A stretch of DNA of 64,000 nt from Limnomonas spitsbergensis (taxonomy: Eukaryota; Chlorophyta; Chlorophyceae; Chlamydomonadales): NCBI GenBank assembly GCA_037349105.1, contig JAYJMM010000101.1, positions 1,302,001-1,366,000 of the forward strand, read 5' to 3'. A program made the position numbers and the translations under genes. The notes beneath the pieces were generated by a model. It was not told the DNA's origin. It saw only the letters and a list, made by a program, of their open reading frames with translations, and searched no databases. Shown here piece after piece: positions 27,900 to 36,336 of the stretch (the first letter of the stretch is position 1; each line of letters starts with the position of its first letter).

Positions 27900-30800
27900 A
27901 GTACCTGGGTCACAATGTGTCGGCCCAGGGGCTCACGCCGCACGCAGCCAAGATAGCAGCGGTTATGGCGCTGCCAGAGCCCACATCGGTGAAAAACATT
28001 CAGGAGGTCATGGGATTCTTGAATTTCTACCGGTGCTACGTCCCGGATTTCTCGAAAAAGGCGGCATGCATCAACGCATTGCTGGTCAAGGGGGTCCCGT
28101 TTGTGTGGGGGCCAGAGCAGTCGCAGGCGTTCCAGTTGATCAAAACAGAGATGTGCGAGGGCGGAAGAGTTCTGCGCAGGCCAGATTACAGTGGGACAGG
28201 GCCAGACGGCAAGGGGCCGCCAAGGCCGTTCTTGCTGTACACAGATTTCTCTAAGCAAGGCATAGGTGCCGTGCTAGGGCAGTGTGACGACAGCGGGCGG
28301 GAGTATATGGTGGCATGCACGTCCAGATCCCTGAACAAGAGCGAGATGAACTATTCCTCGTTCCAGGGGGAGATGCTGGCCGCAGTGTATGCAGCACGCA
28401 CATACCGTCACATGCTGTTTGGGTGCAAGGTGCATCTCATCACTGACCATGAGCCGCTCACTTACCTCATGGACAATCAGACGTTGGTGGGCCAGCACGC
28501 TAGGTGGGCTCTCATGCTTCAAGAGCTGGACATTACCATTGTCCACCGCTCAGGGGCATGCCACCAGAATGCGGACATCCCGTCCAGATCGCCACTCCCA
28601 TCCTCAGCTGACCGCACGGGGGCCAGGCTTGATACAGCCGCTCCCGAGCCGGCAGCCCAGGAGGAGGCAGGGGGGAAGCAGGTAGCTTTACTCACGGGGT
28701 TGGGCAGAGTGAACCAGTGGCATGCAGACCAGATGGTGCGCATGGCACAGGAAGGCAGAAGAAGAGTACAGATACTGCGAGCTGCAGAGGCAGCTTGCGT
28801 GACAGCGCCGGTAGGGCAGGAGATATCCTCTGCCGCCACTGACGATGATGAGCAGGCGCAGCCTGTCAGTACAGCAGAACAGGCATTCAGCAACAGGGAG
28901 CGGGCCAGGACAATGATCAGTGATGTGCTTGCTGACCTGCCTCGGGTGACGCCCCCTCATTCACATGCAGGCCTGGACACAGCTTGCCTGTCGGGTGGGG
29001 CTGTGCGGGCCATGGAGACCGAGGGAGTCGTCCTTTTCGAGCCCTTTGGAGGTATGTGCTCAGGGCTGGAGATGGTGCTCAGGGCGGGTATCCCAGTGGT
29101 GCAGTACTTATATGCTGATATCAGTGAGGAAGTCAGAGAGATCGCAGGGGGTCGCCTGGTGCAGTTGCACAGGAGATACCCTCAGTTGTTTCCGGTCAAA
29201 GCGTTTGATAAGGCGTTCAGAGCGTTGCCCCAAGATGTGTATGCCATTACGGCAAAGCACCTCCAGGAGGCGGGCGCCCAGGATGGGCGCCAGTGGTTCA
29301 TGGTAGCAGGCTGGGAGTGCCAGGACCTCTCGTCGGCAGGCAAGGGGCGTGGGCTCGAGGGAGAGAGAAGCAAGTCTTTCTTCCCGTTAGTCAAGCTGTT
29401 GGGTACATTACAGTTCCTGCAGGGGCCCAGGCCGCCAGCGTACCTGATTGAGAATGTGGCAATGCAGTTGAATCAGAAGAGTGTGAAGGCCAGTGTTGAG
29501 GCTTTTCAGGAGGTGTGCAGGATTCTGGGAACACCGGCGTTGTTTGACGCAGCGCAGGTGGGGTCTTACGCCCACCGCACCCGCAACTATTGGGGAAATA
29601 TCGCCCCTGCAGCAGATATTGAGTTTGTGATTCGTGCGTCGACCAGACCCCACGGGGGGATAGTAGACGACATTCTTGACAAGGGTAGCAAGGCCCAGGT
29701 CGTCTCGTGTCCGGACAATGGAGGGTACCGCATCAACGTAACAGGACAGCCCAGGAAGGTGCTGCCGTGTCTGATGGCCACACCCTCATCATACTCTTTT
29801 CGGAACGGGCAGAATGGGATGGTGTACAGATCTATGGGGGACTTGCAGGAGCCCAATGCAAACGAGCGTGAGCGAGCCATGGGGTACGCTGTGGGGTCCA
29901 CATTGCCGCGCCCAGACTTCCCAGAGGCGGCCAGGAGGGCAGCCTTGGGCAGGTGCATGGATTCATGGGCACTAGGTGCATGGCTCAATGTGGCACTTGA
30001 GTGTGCTAAAATCATACCAGAGGAATTGAAACGCAGGGCAAGGCTGCCAGGCCCGGACAGGGACCCAGTGCTGGGTGCAACCTTACTGTCCAGCCACTAT
30101 GCCCTTGCTACTGCAGGAAACGCATGCTCTGGCAGCGGAGAGGTGGCCGCGTCATACAGGCAGTGCCTGGGAGAATCGGCTGCGGCAGACTGGGCCGACG
30201 CGGCACAGGAACCAGGTGGGAACACGCCTGAGGGGCAAGTTGTGCTTGAAAGCGTGGTGACCAGGGTCACAGAGAGTGAGAAGGACCCGCCAGGATGCCC
30301 TGCAGGACCATCGGTCAAAGTTGATGTGTGGGCAGACGAACCTGTATTGAGGTTTCTCCGTGAGAAGACATATGTTCAGGGAACAGAGCTAGGAGAACAG
30401 ACCAGAATACAGCGCAGAGCGGCGCCATTCCAGTGGGAATCAGAGAGGGGAGGAGTACTGATGAGACTCATGCCTGACGGTAGACGATGTGTGGTGCCCA
30501 GGCCAGAGGACAGGCTTGCAGTGATCCAGACAGCCCATGCCGGTACAGGCCATTTTGGCAGCCACCGCACGGCCTTCATGGTCATGCAGCAGCATTGGTG
30601 GCGGGGACTCAGAGCAGCAGTCAAGAAGGCAGTGCAGGAATGTGGTGTGTGTGACAGGGCCAGGGCGTCCACGTTCAATCACATACAGCCCAACCTGCAC
30701 CCGCTACCCATTGAGGGGTTGTTTTTCCGGTGGGGAGTGGACTTGTGTGGTCCATTTACGACCACTTCCAGAGGCAATCGGTTTGTGATGGTGTGTGTGG

Positions 30801-31921
30801 AGCATTACTCCAAATGGGTGGAGTTGATCCCCATTCCAAGCAAGGCGTCTGATGTGACGGCCTTGGCATTCTTTCAAAATGTTGTTGCACGATTCGGGGG
30901 ATGCGCAGAAGTGGTGACAGACCAGGGAACAGAGTTCCAGGGTGTATTTCAGGACATGTTGTTGGACTGCTTCATTGACCACCGCACCACGTCTGCCAAC
31001 CACCCCCAGGCAGACGGGCTATCAGAGAGGGCTGTCCAGACCCTCAATGCAGGCCTGCGCAAGTGCTGCGAGGAGGGCAGCAGCGACGAGTCCTGGGACA
31101 AGATGGTGCCCTGGGTAGCCCTAGGCTTCCGATGCTCGCCGCAGCAGGCCACGCGCATGGCGCCGTACGAGGTGCTGTTCGGGCAGAGACCCACCTTCCC
31201 CTCCAGAGTGGGGGCGGACCTCTGGAGCACAGCCAAGGTGGCAACAGCAGAGGAGGCAGCAGACCTGCTCTTGGCCAGAGTGGCCAGGATCAAGGAGGCA
31301 CTGCCAGTCGCGGGTGAGCATCTAAAAATTGCGCAGCACCGCGACAAGCTGCGATACGCACGCATTCGTGGGGGAGGGTATGTGCCCCAGGTCAGGCGTT
31401 TTGCAGAAGGAGATTACGTGTATGTGAAGTATTCATCAGAGCGACGCAGCCTCGATCCCAAGGCCAGGCCTGAGATCCTCAGGGTAAAAACACTGGGGGC
31501 GACAGGAACCTTGGTGTTGGAGGGGGCAGATGGCCTCACAGTAACGGAGAATGCTGTCAATTGTTCTCCATGCCACTTACCCAACCTCAGGGGAGTGGTT
31601 GATTTCAGTGGAACCAGACCCAATAACAGCCTGTCATGCGAGGTGTGCCAGCTGCCTGATCGCGGAGAGGTGATGCTTCTGTGTGATGCCTGCAATACAG
31701 GTTGGCACATGGATTGCTTGGTACCAGCACTCGAGAAGGTGCCTGAGGGCGAGTGGTTGTGCCCAACTTGCGCGCCTGAGGACAAGGGAGCTGAGCCCGC
31801 AGCAAGGGCTGGGCCCGCTGCAGAGGATTGCAGTGTGCAGGTCCAGGGGCGGCCGAGCCCGGCAGCCAGCCAGAGCGGCTGCCAGGACAGCCCAGGAGGC
31901 CAAGGTCATGGACAGGCCTGA
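27896..31921 (+). CDS. pol: element A Pol (second part): RT end, RNase H, cytosine methyltransferase, integrase, PHD finger
   Basis: The open frame continues RT from 27896 (VEYLGHNVSAQG); its first ATG is at 27917, and residue numbers count from there (1,334 aa). Residues 1-85: RT thumb/connection (MGFLNFYRCYVPDFS). About 103-225: RNase H with D in LLYTDFSKQG, E in FQGEML, D in LITDHEPL and D in NADIPSR. About 370-690: cytosine methyltransferase (own entry). About 873-915: integrase HHCC zinc domain (HAGTGHFGSH ... CGVCDRA). About 940-1040: DDE core with GVDLCGPF, VVTDQGTEF and GLSERAVQTL. About 1241-1286: C4HC3 PHD finger (CEVCQLPDRGE, LLCDACNTGWHMDC, WLCPTC). A PHD finger could bind histone tails and guide integration, as chromodomains do in chromoviruses (inference). 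Confidence 0.9.
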   Translation, partial: VEYLGHNVSAQGLTPHAAKIAAVMALPEPTSVKNIQEVMGFLNFYRCYVPDFSKKAACINALLVKGVPFVWGPEQSQAFQLIKTEMCEGGRVLRRPDYSGTGPDGKGPPRPFLLYTDFSKQGIGAVLGQCDDSGREYMVACTSRSLNKSEMNYSSFQGEMLAAVYAARTYRHMLFGCKVHLITDHEPLTYLMDNQTLVGQHARWALMLQELDITIVHRSGACHQNADIPSRSPLPSSADRTGARLDTAAPEPAAQEEAGGKQVALLTGLGRVNQWHADQMVRMAQEGRRRVQILRAAEAACVTAPVGQEISSAATDDDEQAQPVSTAEQAFSNRERARTMISDVLADLPRVTPPHSHAGLDTACLSGGAVRAMETEGVVLFEPFGGMCSGLEMVLRAGIPVVQYLYADISEEVREIAGGRLVQLHRRYPQLFPVKAFDKAFRALPQDVYAITAKHLQEAGAQDGRQWFMVAGWECQDLSSAGKGRGLEGERSKSFFPLVKLLGTLQFLQGPRPPAYLIENVAMQLNQKSVKASVEAFQEVCRILGTPALFDAAQVGSYAHRTRNYWGNIAPAADIEFVIRASTRPHGGIVDDILDKGSKAQVVSCPDNGGYRINVTGQPRKVLPCLMATPSSYSFRNGQNGMVYRSMGDLQEPNANERERAMGYAVGSTLPRPDFPEAARRAALGRCMDSWALGAWLNVALECAKIIPEELKRRARLPGPDRDPVLGATLLSSHYALATAGNACSGSGEVAASYRQCLGESAAADWADAAQEPGGNTPEGQVVLESVVTRVTESEKDPPGCPAGPSVKVDVWADEPVLRFLREKTYVQGTELGEQTRIQRRAAPFQWESERGGVLMRLMPDGRRCVVPRPEDRLAVIQTAHAGTGHFGSHRTAFMVMQQHWWRGLRAAVKKAVQECGVCDRARASTFNHIQPNLHPLPIEGLFFRWGVDLCGPFTTTSRGNRFVMVCVEHYSKWVELIPIPSKASDVTALAFFQNVVARFGGCAEVVTDQGTEFQGVFQDMLLDCFIDHRTTSANHPQADGLSERAVQTLNAGLRKCCEEGSSDESWDKMVPWVALGFRCSPQQATRMAPYEVLFGQRPTFPSRVGADLWSTAKVATAEEAADLLLARVARIKEALPVAGEHLKIAQHRDKLRYARIRGGGYVPQVRRFAEGDYVYVKYSSERRSLDPKARPEILRVKTLGATGTLVLEGADGLTVTENAVNCSPCHLPNLRGVVDFSGTRPNNSLSCEVCQLPDRGEVMLLCDACNTGWHMDCLVPALEKVPEGEWLCPTCAPEDKGAEPAARAGPAAEDCSVQVQGRPSPAASQSGCQDSPGGQGHGQA
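29030..29990 (+). other. C5-cytosine DNA methyltransferase domain inside Pol
   Basis: Within the second Pol ORF, residues about 370-690. Motif I is LFEPFGGMCSGLEM (AdoMet binding, from 29033). Motif II region is YLYADIS. Motif IV is GWECQDLSSAGKGRG with the candidate catalytic Cys at codon 29318-29320 (residue 468). Motif VI is LIENV (Glu codon 29450). Motif VIII is YAHRTRNYWGN (29567 on). The C-terminal part has NERERAMGY and RCMDSWALG. The CxDLS and HRxRxxWGN patterns look closest to Dnmt3/DRM-type enzymes. The usual Pro before the catalytic Cys is replaced by Glu, so activity is uncertain. It lies in frame between RNase H and integrase, so it is part of the element and not a host gene. Confidence 0.8.
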
Positions 31922-32827
31922 GGTGGAAGTCATGGCCACCAACCCAGCAACAAGGCAGATGGAGCGGGGCATTGCAAGACCAATGGCGAACGGATTGTAC
32001 GACATCTCGTACACCACTGGCCGGGGAGAGGCCAATGTCACCCCGAGAGCAGTTACGAGAAGGGCTAAGGTGGCCAAAGAAGCAGCAAGGGAGGAAGAGG
32101 AGTCAGCTCTTGAGGAGCTTACTGAGACCTGAGGCCGAGCCCAGAGCGGCAAGGCCGCTGAGCACGTGACGTCACCCACGCCGTAACCGGCAAGGAGCGG
32201 GCAGGCACCTACAGAGCAGGAGTGCAGACGCAGCGCGGCTTGCCCTAGTACCCGGCAGGCAGTGGGCCGGCAGCCAGCGGACCAAAGACGGAAGATGCAG
32301 GAGTGGAGTTAAAGCTATCGCGGCAGCATAGTGAAAATTTTGTTCCTCCCAACACCATAGCAGCAAGGCTACGGTAGTACATATGTTATGACAATGATGA
32401 GCGAGGAGAATTAGTCAACTCGGGCAATGATAGCACAGTAGGAGGCGGATCACGCTGCTACGGCGCACAATTCCTGTGGCCATTAAAGACCAGGCGGCTA
32501 TGGCGCAGTGGGGCGAGAGCAGCGGTTGTTCTTAGCTTGACCTGATAACTTTGAAATTTCCCTGTTTGCTAGCCAGTAGTGGGCTGAACAGCTTGAATTT
32601 GTAGGATGCTGCGCATTGCGCTTCAGCCGAAACTCGGTGGTTTTTTTCTTTTTTTTTCTTTTAAAGTTCTGTTTGAAGAAGGCCTGAACCAGGCAGATTT
32701 GCAGAAGGCCTGAACCAGGCAGATTTACGGCAGATGATTTAAGCTTCTACGTACATATTTTTCCAGAAGTTTATTTCAGTACCACCCCTTTTCCGGCTCC
32801 CCGCGCACGCCTGGAGGGCTTAACGCT
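31922..32827 (+). other. element A 3' noncoding region
   Basis: From the stop of Pol to the polypurine tract. It contains a doubled AGGCCTGAACCAGGCAGATT (about 32680-32727) and a T-rich tract (32640-32661). Blocks match the 3' region of element B. An open frame across 31683-32132 in another register is not supported as a gene. Confidence 0.55.
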
Positions 32828-32842
32828 GGGGAGCGGGGGGCG
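32828..32842 (+). promoter_or_regulatory. polypurine tract of element A
   Basis: GGGGAGCGGGGGGCG directly precedes B1. It is matched by GAGGAGCGGGGGGCG before B1 in element B. It is the likely plus-strand primer and marks B1, not A2, as the start of the 3' repeat block. Confidence 0.65.
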
Positions 32843-33072
32843 AGTAAAGTAGTAGGGGCGGTACCCGAGAGACGGAGGCTTCCAGGCAGAGATATCCAGT
32901 TAGGGACTTCCAGTTACAGTTATCTTGTTAACAAGCTCTTGTATGTAGTACAAGGAGCATGAGTGTACGGTGATGTACCGTATTTGTGAGTAGAGGACAC
33001 CTCTCTAAGGTGTCCTGACCGGAGTTTACGGTATTTACCATAGTATTGCAGTTACTGCTTTATGGTGCGACA
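32843..33072 (+). repeat. element A internal repeat B1
   Basis: A 230-bp segment from AGTAAAGTAGTAGGGG to GGTGCGACA; it appears identical to B2 (33712-33941). It is separated from A2 by two bases (gc, 33073-33074). The junction, TGCGACA-GC-TGTCACA, is an almost perfect palindrome. Confidence 0.92.
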
Positions 33073-33074
33073 GC

Positions 33075-33711
33075 TGTCACAGTATATTACAGTATACGTG
33101 ACAGAACCGTTTAGACCGCAGTTAGCGGCCTCGGGGACTCCGCAGCTTCTCTGCGGAGTCTACGGGTTTGGACTGAGACCTAGAAACCCGCTTACGCCGG
33201 TTGATTTGACAGATTGTACCGTATTCTGAATTGGGCCTGCCGGGTCCCTGTATCCCGGCAGTTGCCTAAGCTAGCTACTTCGTCCCTTTCTAAAGGACAG
33301 ACCTCTATCTGTAACAAGCACCGGCCGTCATCTGTGTATGAGACCTCCTGCGTTCACATAAGTCAGTACCTTTACTCAAGTCAAGACTAGCTCAGCTCCC
33401 GCTGAGATAGCTGGAGACAAGTACCTAGCAAGAGGCCCGAGACCCTGCCGAATAAGAAGTACGCAGTCCACGTCCCGTCACCCTCACCGCGAGACGCGCG
33501 GTAAGTGCCCTTAACATAGCCCAGCTGGATCGCGCCCAGACGGCCAGAAAGCCTGTGCTCCCTTAGTCAATTGCCATACAACCAAATAGCCAGCTACGCT
33601 GCTTAACTCGCTGAGCACTCGCAGCCAGTGTGTAGTCACTGAGCCTGCCCGTAGGCGTCCGTCACTGCCGTGAGGAAAGAAGTCCGCCACGGACCTGAAG
33701 CGCACATCGCG
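33075..33711 (+). repeat. element A terminal repeat A2
   Basis: A 637-bp copy of the first 637 bp of A1 with about three substitutions. It ends at CATCGCG and runs directly into B2, lacking the final 22 bp present in A1. The left stem arm is therefore kept but the right arm is missing in this copy. Confidence 0.92.
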
Positions 33712-33941
33712 AGTAAAGTAGTAGGGGCGGTACCCGAGAGACGGAGGCTTCCAGGCAGAGATATCCAGTTAGGGACTTCCAGTTACAGTTATCTTGTTAA
33801 CAAGCTCTTGTATGTAGTACAAGGAGCATGAGTGTACGGTGATGTACCGTATTTGTGAGTAGAGGACACCTCTCTAAGGTGTCCTGACCGGAGTTTACGG
33901 TATTTACCATAGTATTGCAGTTACTGCTTTATGGTGCGACA
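33712..33941 (+). repeat. element A terminal repeat B2
   Basis: A 230-bp copy of B1 forming the outer 3' end of the element, terminating in GCGACA and followed by the CCTG target duplication. Confidence 0.92.
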
Positions 33942-33945
33942 CCTG

Positions 33946-34974
33946 GCCTTACTCTATGCAGTGCTAGGCATATTATGCAGTTTTCTAGGGGCTGACATGT
34001 TATTCGCAAAACAAGCTTTTGTGAAATCTACGAAATCCTCATTGTTTGGCTCTCTGTACCTCAGTCACCGCTGGGCCAAAAAGCATTTTAAGACCAGAAA
34101 TAGAAAGCTCCCGTCAAGCTCCATATTTTTCGAGGATGGGGTGTTTTTAGTTGTTTTTGACCCCCCCTCGGCTGGCTGCTCGTTATTTTCAAACATTGCA
34201 GGTTTTCTTGAGCTTCATGTTTTGCCTCCCCTTCCTTATCCATGCTATCCATGGACATGTTAATGTAGTTGATAGGAATTTCCCTGTTTCTGGTATCGTC
34301 AACACGTTTTTAAACATGCATTGAGTTGTTTCATTTGTCTGATCCGAGGGGGGGAGGGGATTATAACTGGAAAGACCCCATCCTCATACTTTGTTGAGCT
34401 TGATGAGAGCTTTCCAAAACTGGTCTCAACATGTCTTTGGCCCAGGGCAGGAGGGCGAAAGGAGGGGGGGGAGCTAGAGGGAAGCTCTCAGACACAATTG
34501 CACTTTCTATAGGGGGGGGACGTATTTTTTCCAGGAGTCAGTCTACGACTGACGAAAATGACTGAACGACCCGCCTGGCTGAGGCATGTGGCTCAGACAA
34601 CAAGGCGCGCTGCCCTCCCCCCCTGCATGCCTTGCTGTCGGTAAATTGTAGCTGAAGCACCCTCAACAAATCAGTACATTGTCAGCATCAGCAAGCCATG
34701 AAACATTCTTCGGAAATTAACCAAGGAGATTCAAAAAATCGAAGTGAATGCACTGCCAGATTCCGTATAAATGACTATAATGGACCCTAGCATGCCCTGC
34801 ATGCCCAGCCCTAGTCCCAGTCCCAATCTTGCAACTCAAGGATTGGAGGGACGATGCTTAAGCAGATCTTTGCTGGTTACCGAAAGCCATGAAATTCGTC
34901 ACTGGTTGCAAACAAGCAGACCTGCTGTAGCCTAGAAGGGCCTCGACTGGTTGCCCCCGACAGCCATATTCACA
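33946..34974. other. no gene seen; right flank of element A
   Basis: Short open frames on the + strand (33931-34263 and 34321-34512) are of mixed composition; the first begins inside element A, so it is not a gene of its own. G-rich tracts lie near 34350, 34465 and 34511. No family is recognised. Confidence 0.5.
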
Positions 34975-35350
34975 TGTGGGGGTGCAATGACAGGCATCAT
35001 GCAGTGCACATGTGTATGCTAGGGGTGCCATGACATGCAGCATGCAGTGCACCTGTTTGTGCTAAGGGTGTCATGACAGGCAGCATGCAGTGCAGAGGCT
35101 GTGTGTGCTTGGGGGACCATGGCAGGAATCATGCAGTGCATATGCTGTTGGTGCCAGGGGTGTCATGTCAGGCAGTATGCAGTGTTGAGGCTGTGGGTGC
35201 TAGGGGTGCCATAGCAGACAGCATGCAGTGCAGAAGCTGTGTGTGCTAAGGGTGTCATGACAGGCAACATGCAGTGCATAGGCTGTGTGTGCTAGGGGTG
35301 CCATGGCAGGCAGCATGCAGTGCATATGCTGTGTGTGCTTGGGGTGGCAT
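34975..35350. repeat. minisatellite, about 45-bp unit
   Basis: About eight imperfect units containing GTGTGCTAGGGGTGCCATG and GGCAGCATGCAGTGCA. The alignment is offset by substitutions but the period is clear. The antisense ORF through it (35200-35466) is a repeat product. Confidence 0.85.
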
Positions 35351-35680
35351 GCCACTGCCTGTCGTCCATTCCACCGTGCGCCTGCCGAACCGCTGTCTGC
35401 CTTGTAGTTTTCCAGTCGACCTCGGGCAGCGCTCACTACCTTTTCCAGCTGCACCGACGGCCCCACCTCGACGTTTAATACCGAATTCTTAGGTGCCTAA
35501 AAATGTTTGAATGCACGTTCAGCATCGCTGGGCAATCCACCGTCCAACCTGGGGGCTCGGTCAATTACAGAGGGAACGCCCCCCGCCCCCCGCTGGACAG
35601 ACAGGGCCATCTCGGGCTTGCCGGCATTAGGGAGCAGGGGACCCGTCCCAGAAGAAGCCTCGTCCCCTGGTGTGAACAAA

Positions 35681-36336
35681 CTACGTCAGGGGACCGAAAC
35701 TACGCGGTTCCCTGCCCCCCGTATTGTTCAGTGGAGCAGCTGCGAACGGCCAGTACGACGCGTGCTGGCCTGCTTCAGGGTTGATGGGGATTGTCAGGTC
35801 ACACTTATCAGGGGCGTGGGCTGCTCTCTTAGCCACTGCGTCTACGCATTCGTTCCCGATGTCCCCGTTGTGTGCTTTGACTTTCACGAAGTCGATTGGT
35901 CGGCCAGTTTCGATCGTCAGTTGGCGTGTCAGATTGGAGATCGCTGTCAGCATTTCTCTATGCTTGTGGTAAGCGAGGCACATGGGGGATGCTAAAGCTC
36001 AACGGATTTGATAGAGGGATGTAGCGCTGTCGACTGCGATTTGTGGGCTTGACGGGTTAGGGCTCCGTTAGCTCCGTAGATGCCTGCAAGCTCGGCCCTG
36101 TTGATCGTGTTTGTAGGGCCGGCCCCTGCTGGATTGATAGTGAGATTTTGCTGGCCAGCAGCGGCGTAAGGAAAGTGGGCCCCTGCCCCAACTAGCTTGG
36201 TCTTGTTTTTCTCCTGGAGTGCTGATGTCAATGCAACTACCGTCCGTGTAGTAGGCGATTTGCCTCCAATCTTGCCGGAGCATGGTATAGTAGTGGCCTT
36301 GACATGTGTCCAGCAGTGCCAAAGTGGGCGTCTCAT
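35681..36336 (-). pseudogene. LINE RNase H domain, broken
   Basis: Three fragments together show an RNase H. The start IAYYTDGSCI is in the frame of the open stretch 36889-36068. The middle, TINRAELAGIYGANGAL, is in 36336-35992. The end, VKVKAHNGDIGNECVDAVAKRA, is in 35983-35681. These correspond to the first Asp, the Glu of helix A and the GNExxD end of the domain. Two frame changes break it. Confidence 0.7.

Larger units (their letters stand above)
14978..33941 (+). mobile_element. element A: Ty3/gypsy-type retrotransposon with split repeats and a DNA methyltransferase
   Basis: A complete insertion of 18,964 bp. Its ends are TGTCACAG and TGCGACA, flanked by the 4-bp duplication CCTG (14974-14977 and 33942-33945). 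Order: A1, primer site, leader, ORF1, long gag-pro-RT ORF, second pol ORF (rest of RT, RNase H, cytosine methyltransferase, integrase, PHD finger), 3' noncoding, polypurine tract, B1, gc, A2, B2. Reverse transcriptase directly followed by RNase H and then integrase is the Ty3/gypsy order; the methyltransferase is inserted between RNase H and integrase. A1 and A2 differ at about 3 of 637 aligned bases, and B1 and B2 look identical, so insertion was recent. One-base damage in RT means this copy as read is probably not fully functional. Confidence 0.9.

Noticed and set aside
29030..29990. Host DNA methyltransferase gene
   Set aside because: It is in frame within Pol between RNase H and integrase, with no introns and no start codon of its own.
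31683..32132. Small ORF after Pol of element A
   Set aside because: It overlaps the PHD finger coding sequence in another frame and then runs into the noncoding tail; composition is that of a shadow frame.
14978..33941. Classification of element A as a DIRS/PAT element
   Set aside because: The repeat layout fits, but no tyrosine recombinase motif was seen, while HHCC and DDE integrase motifs and a target duplication are present.
32843..33941. B1-A2-B2 as a solo LTR nested in an LTR
   Set aside because: The same order with the same gc spacer occurs in element B, and the 4-bp duplications lie at the outermost ends, not around A2.
34975..35350. CRISPR-like array
   Set aside because: Units are tandem and imperfect, without unique spacers, and the genome is eukaryotic.
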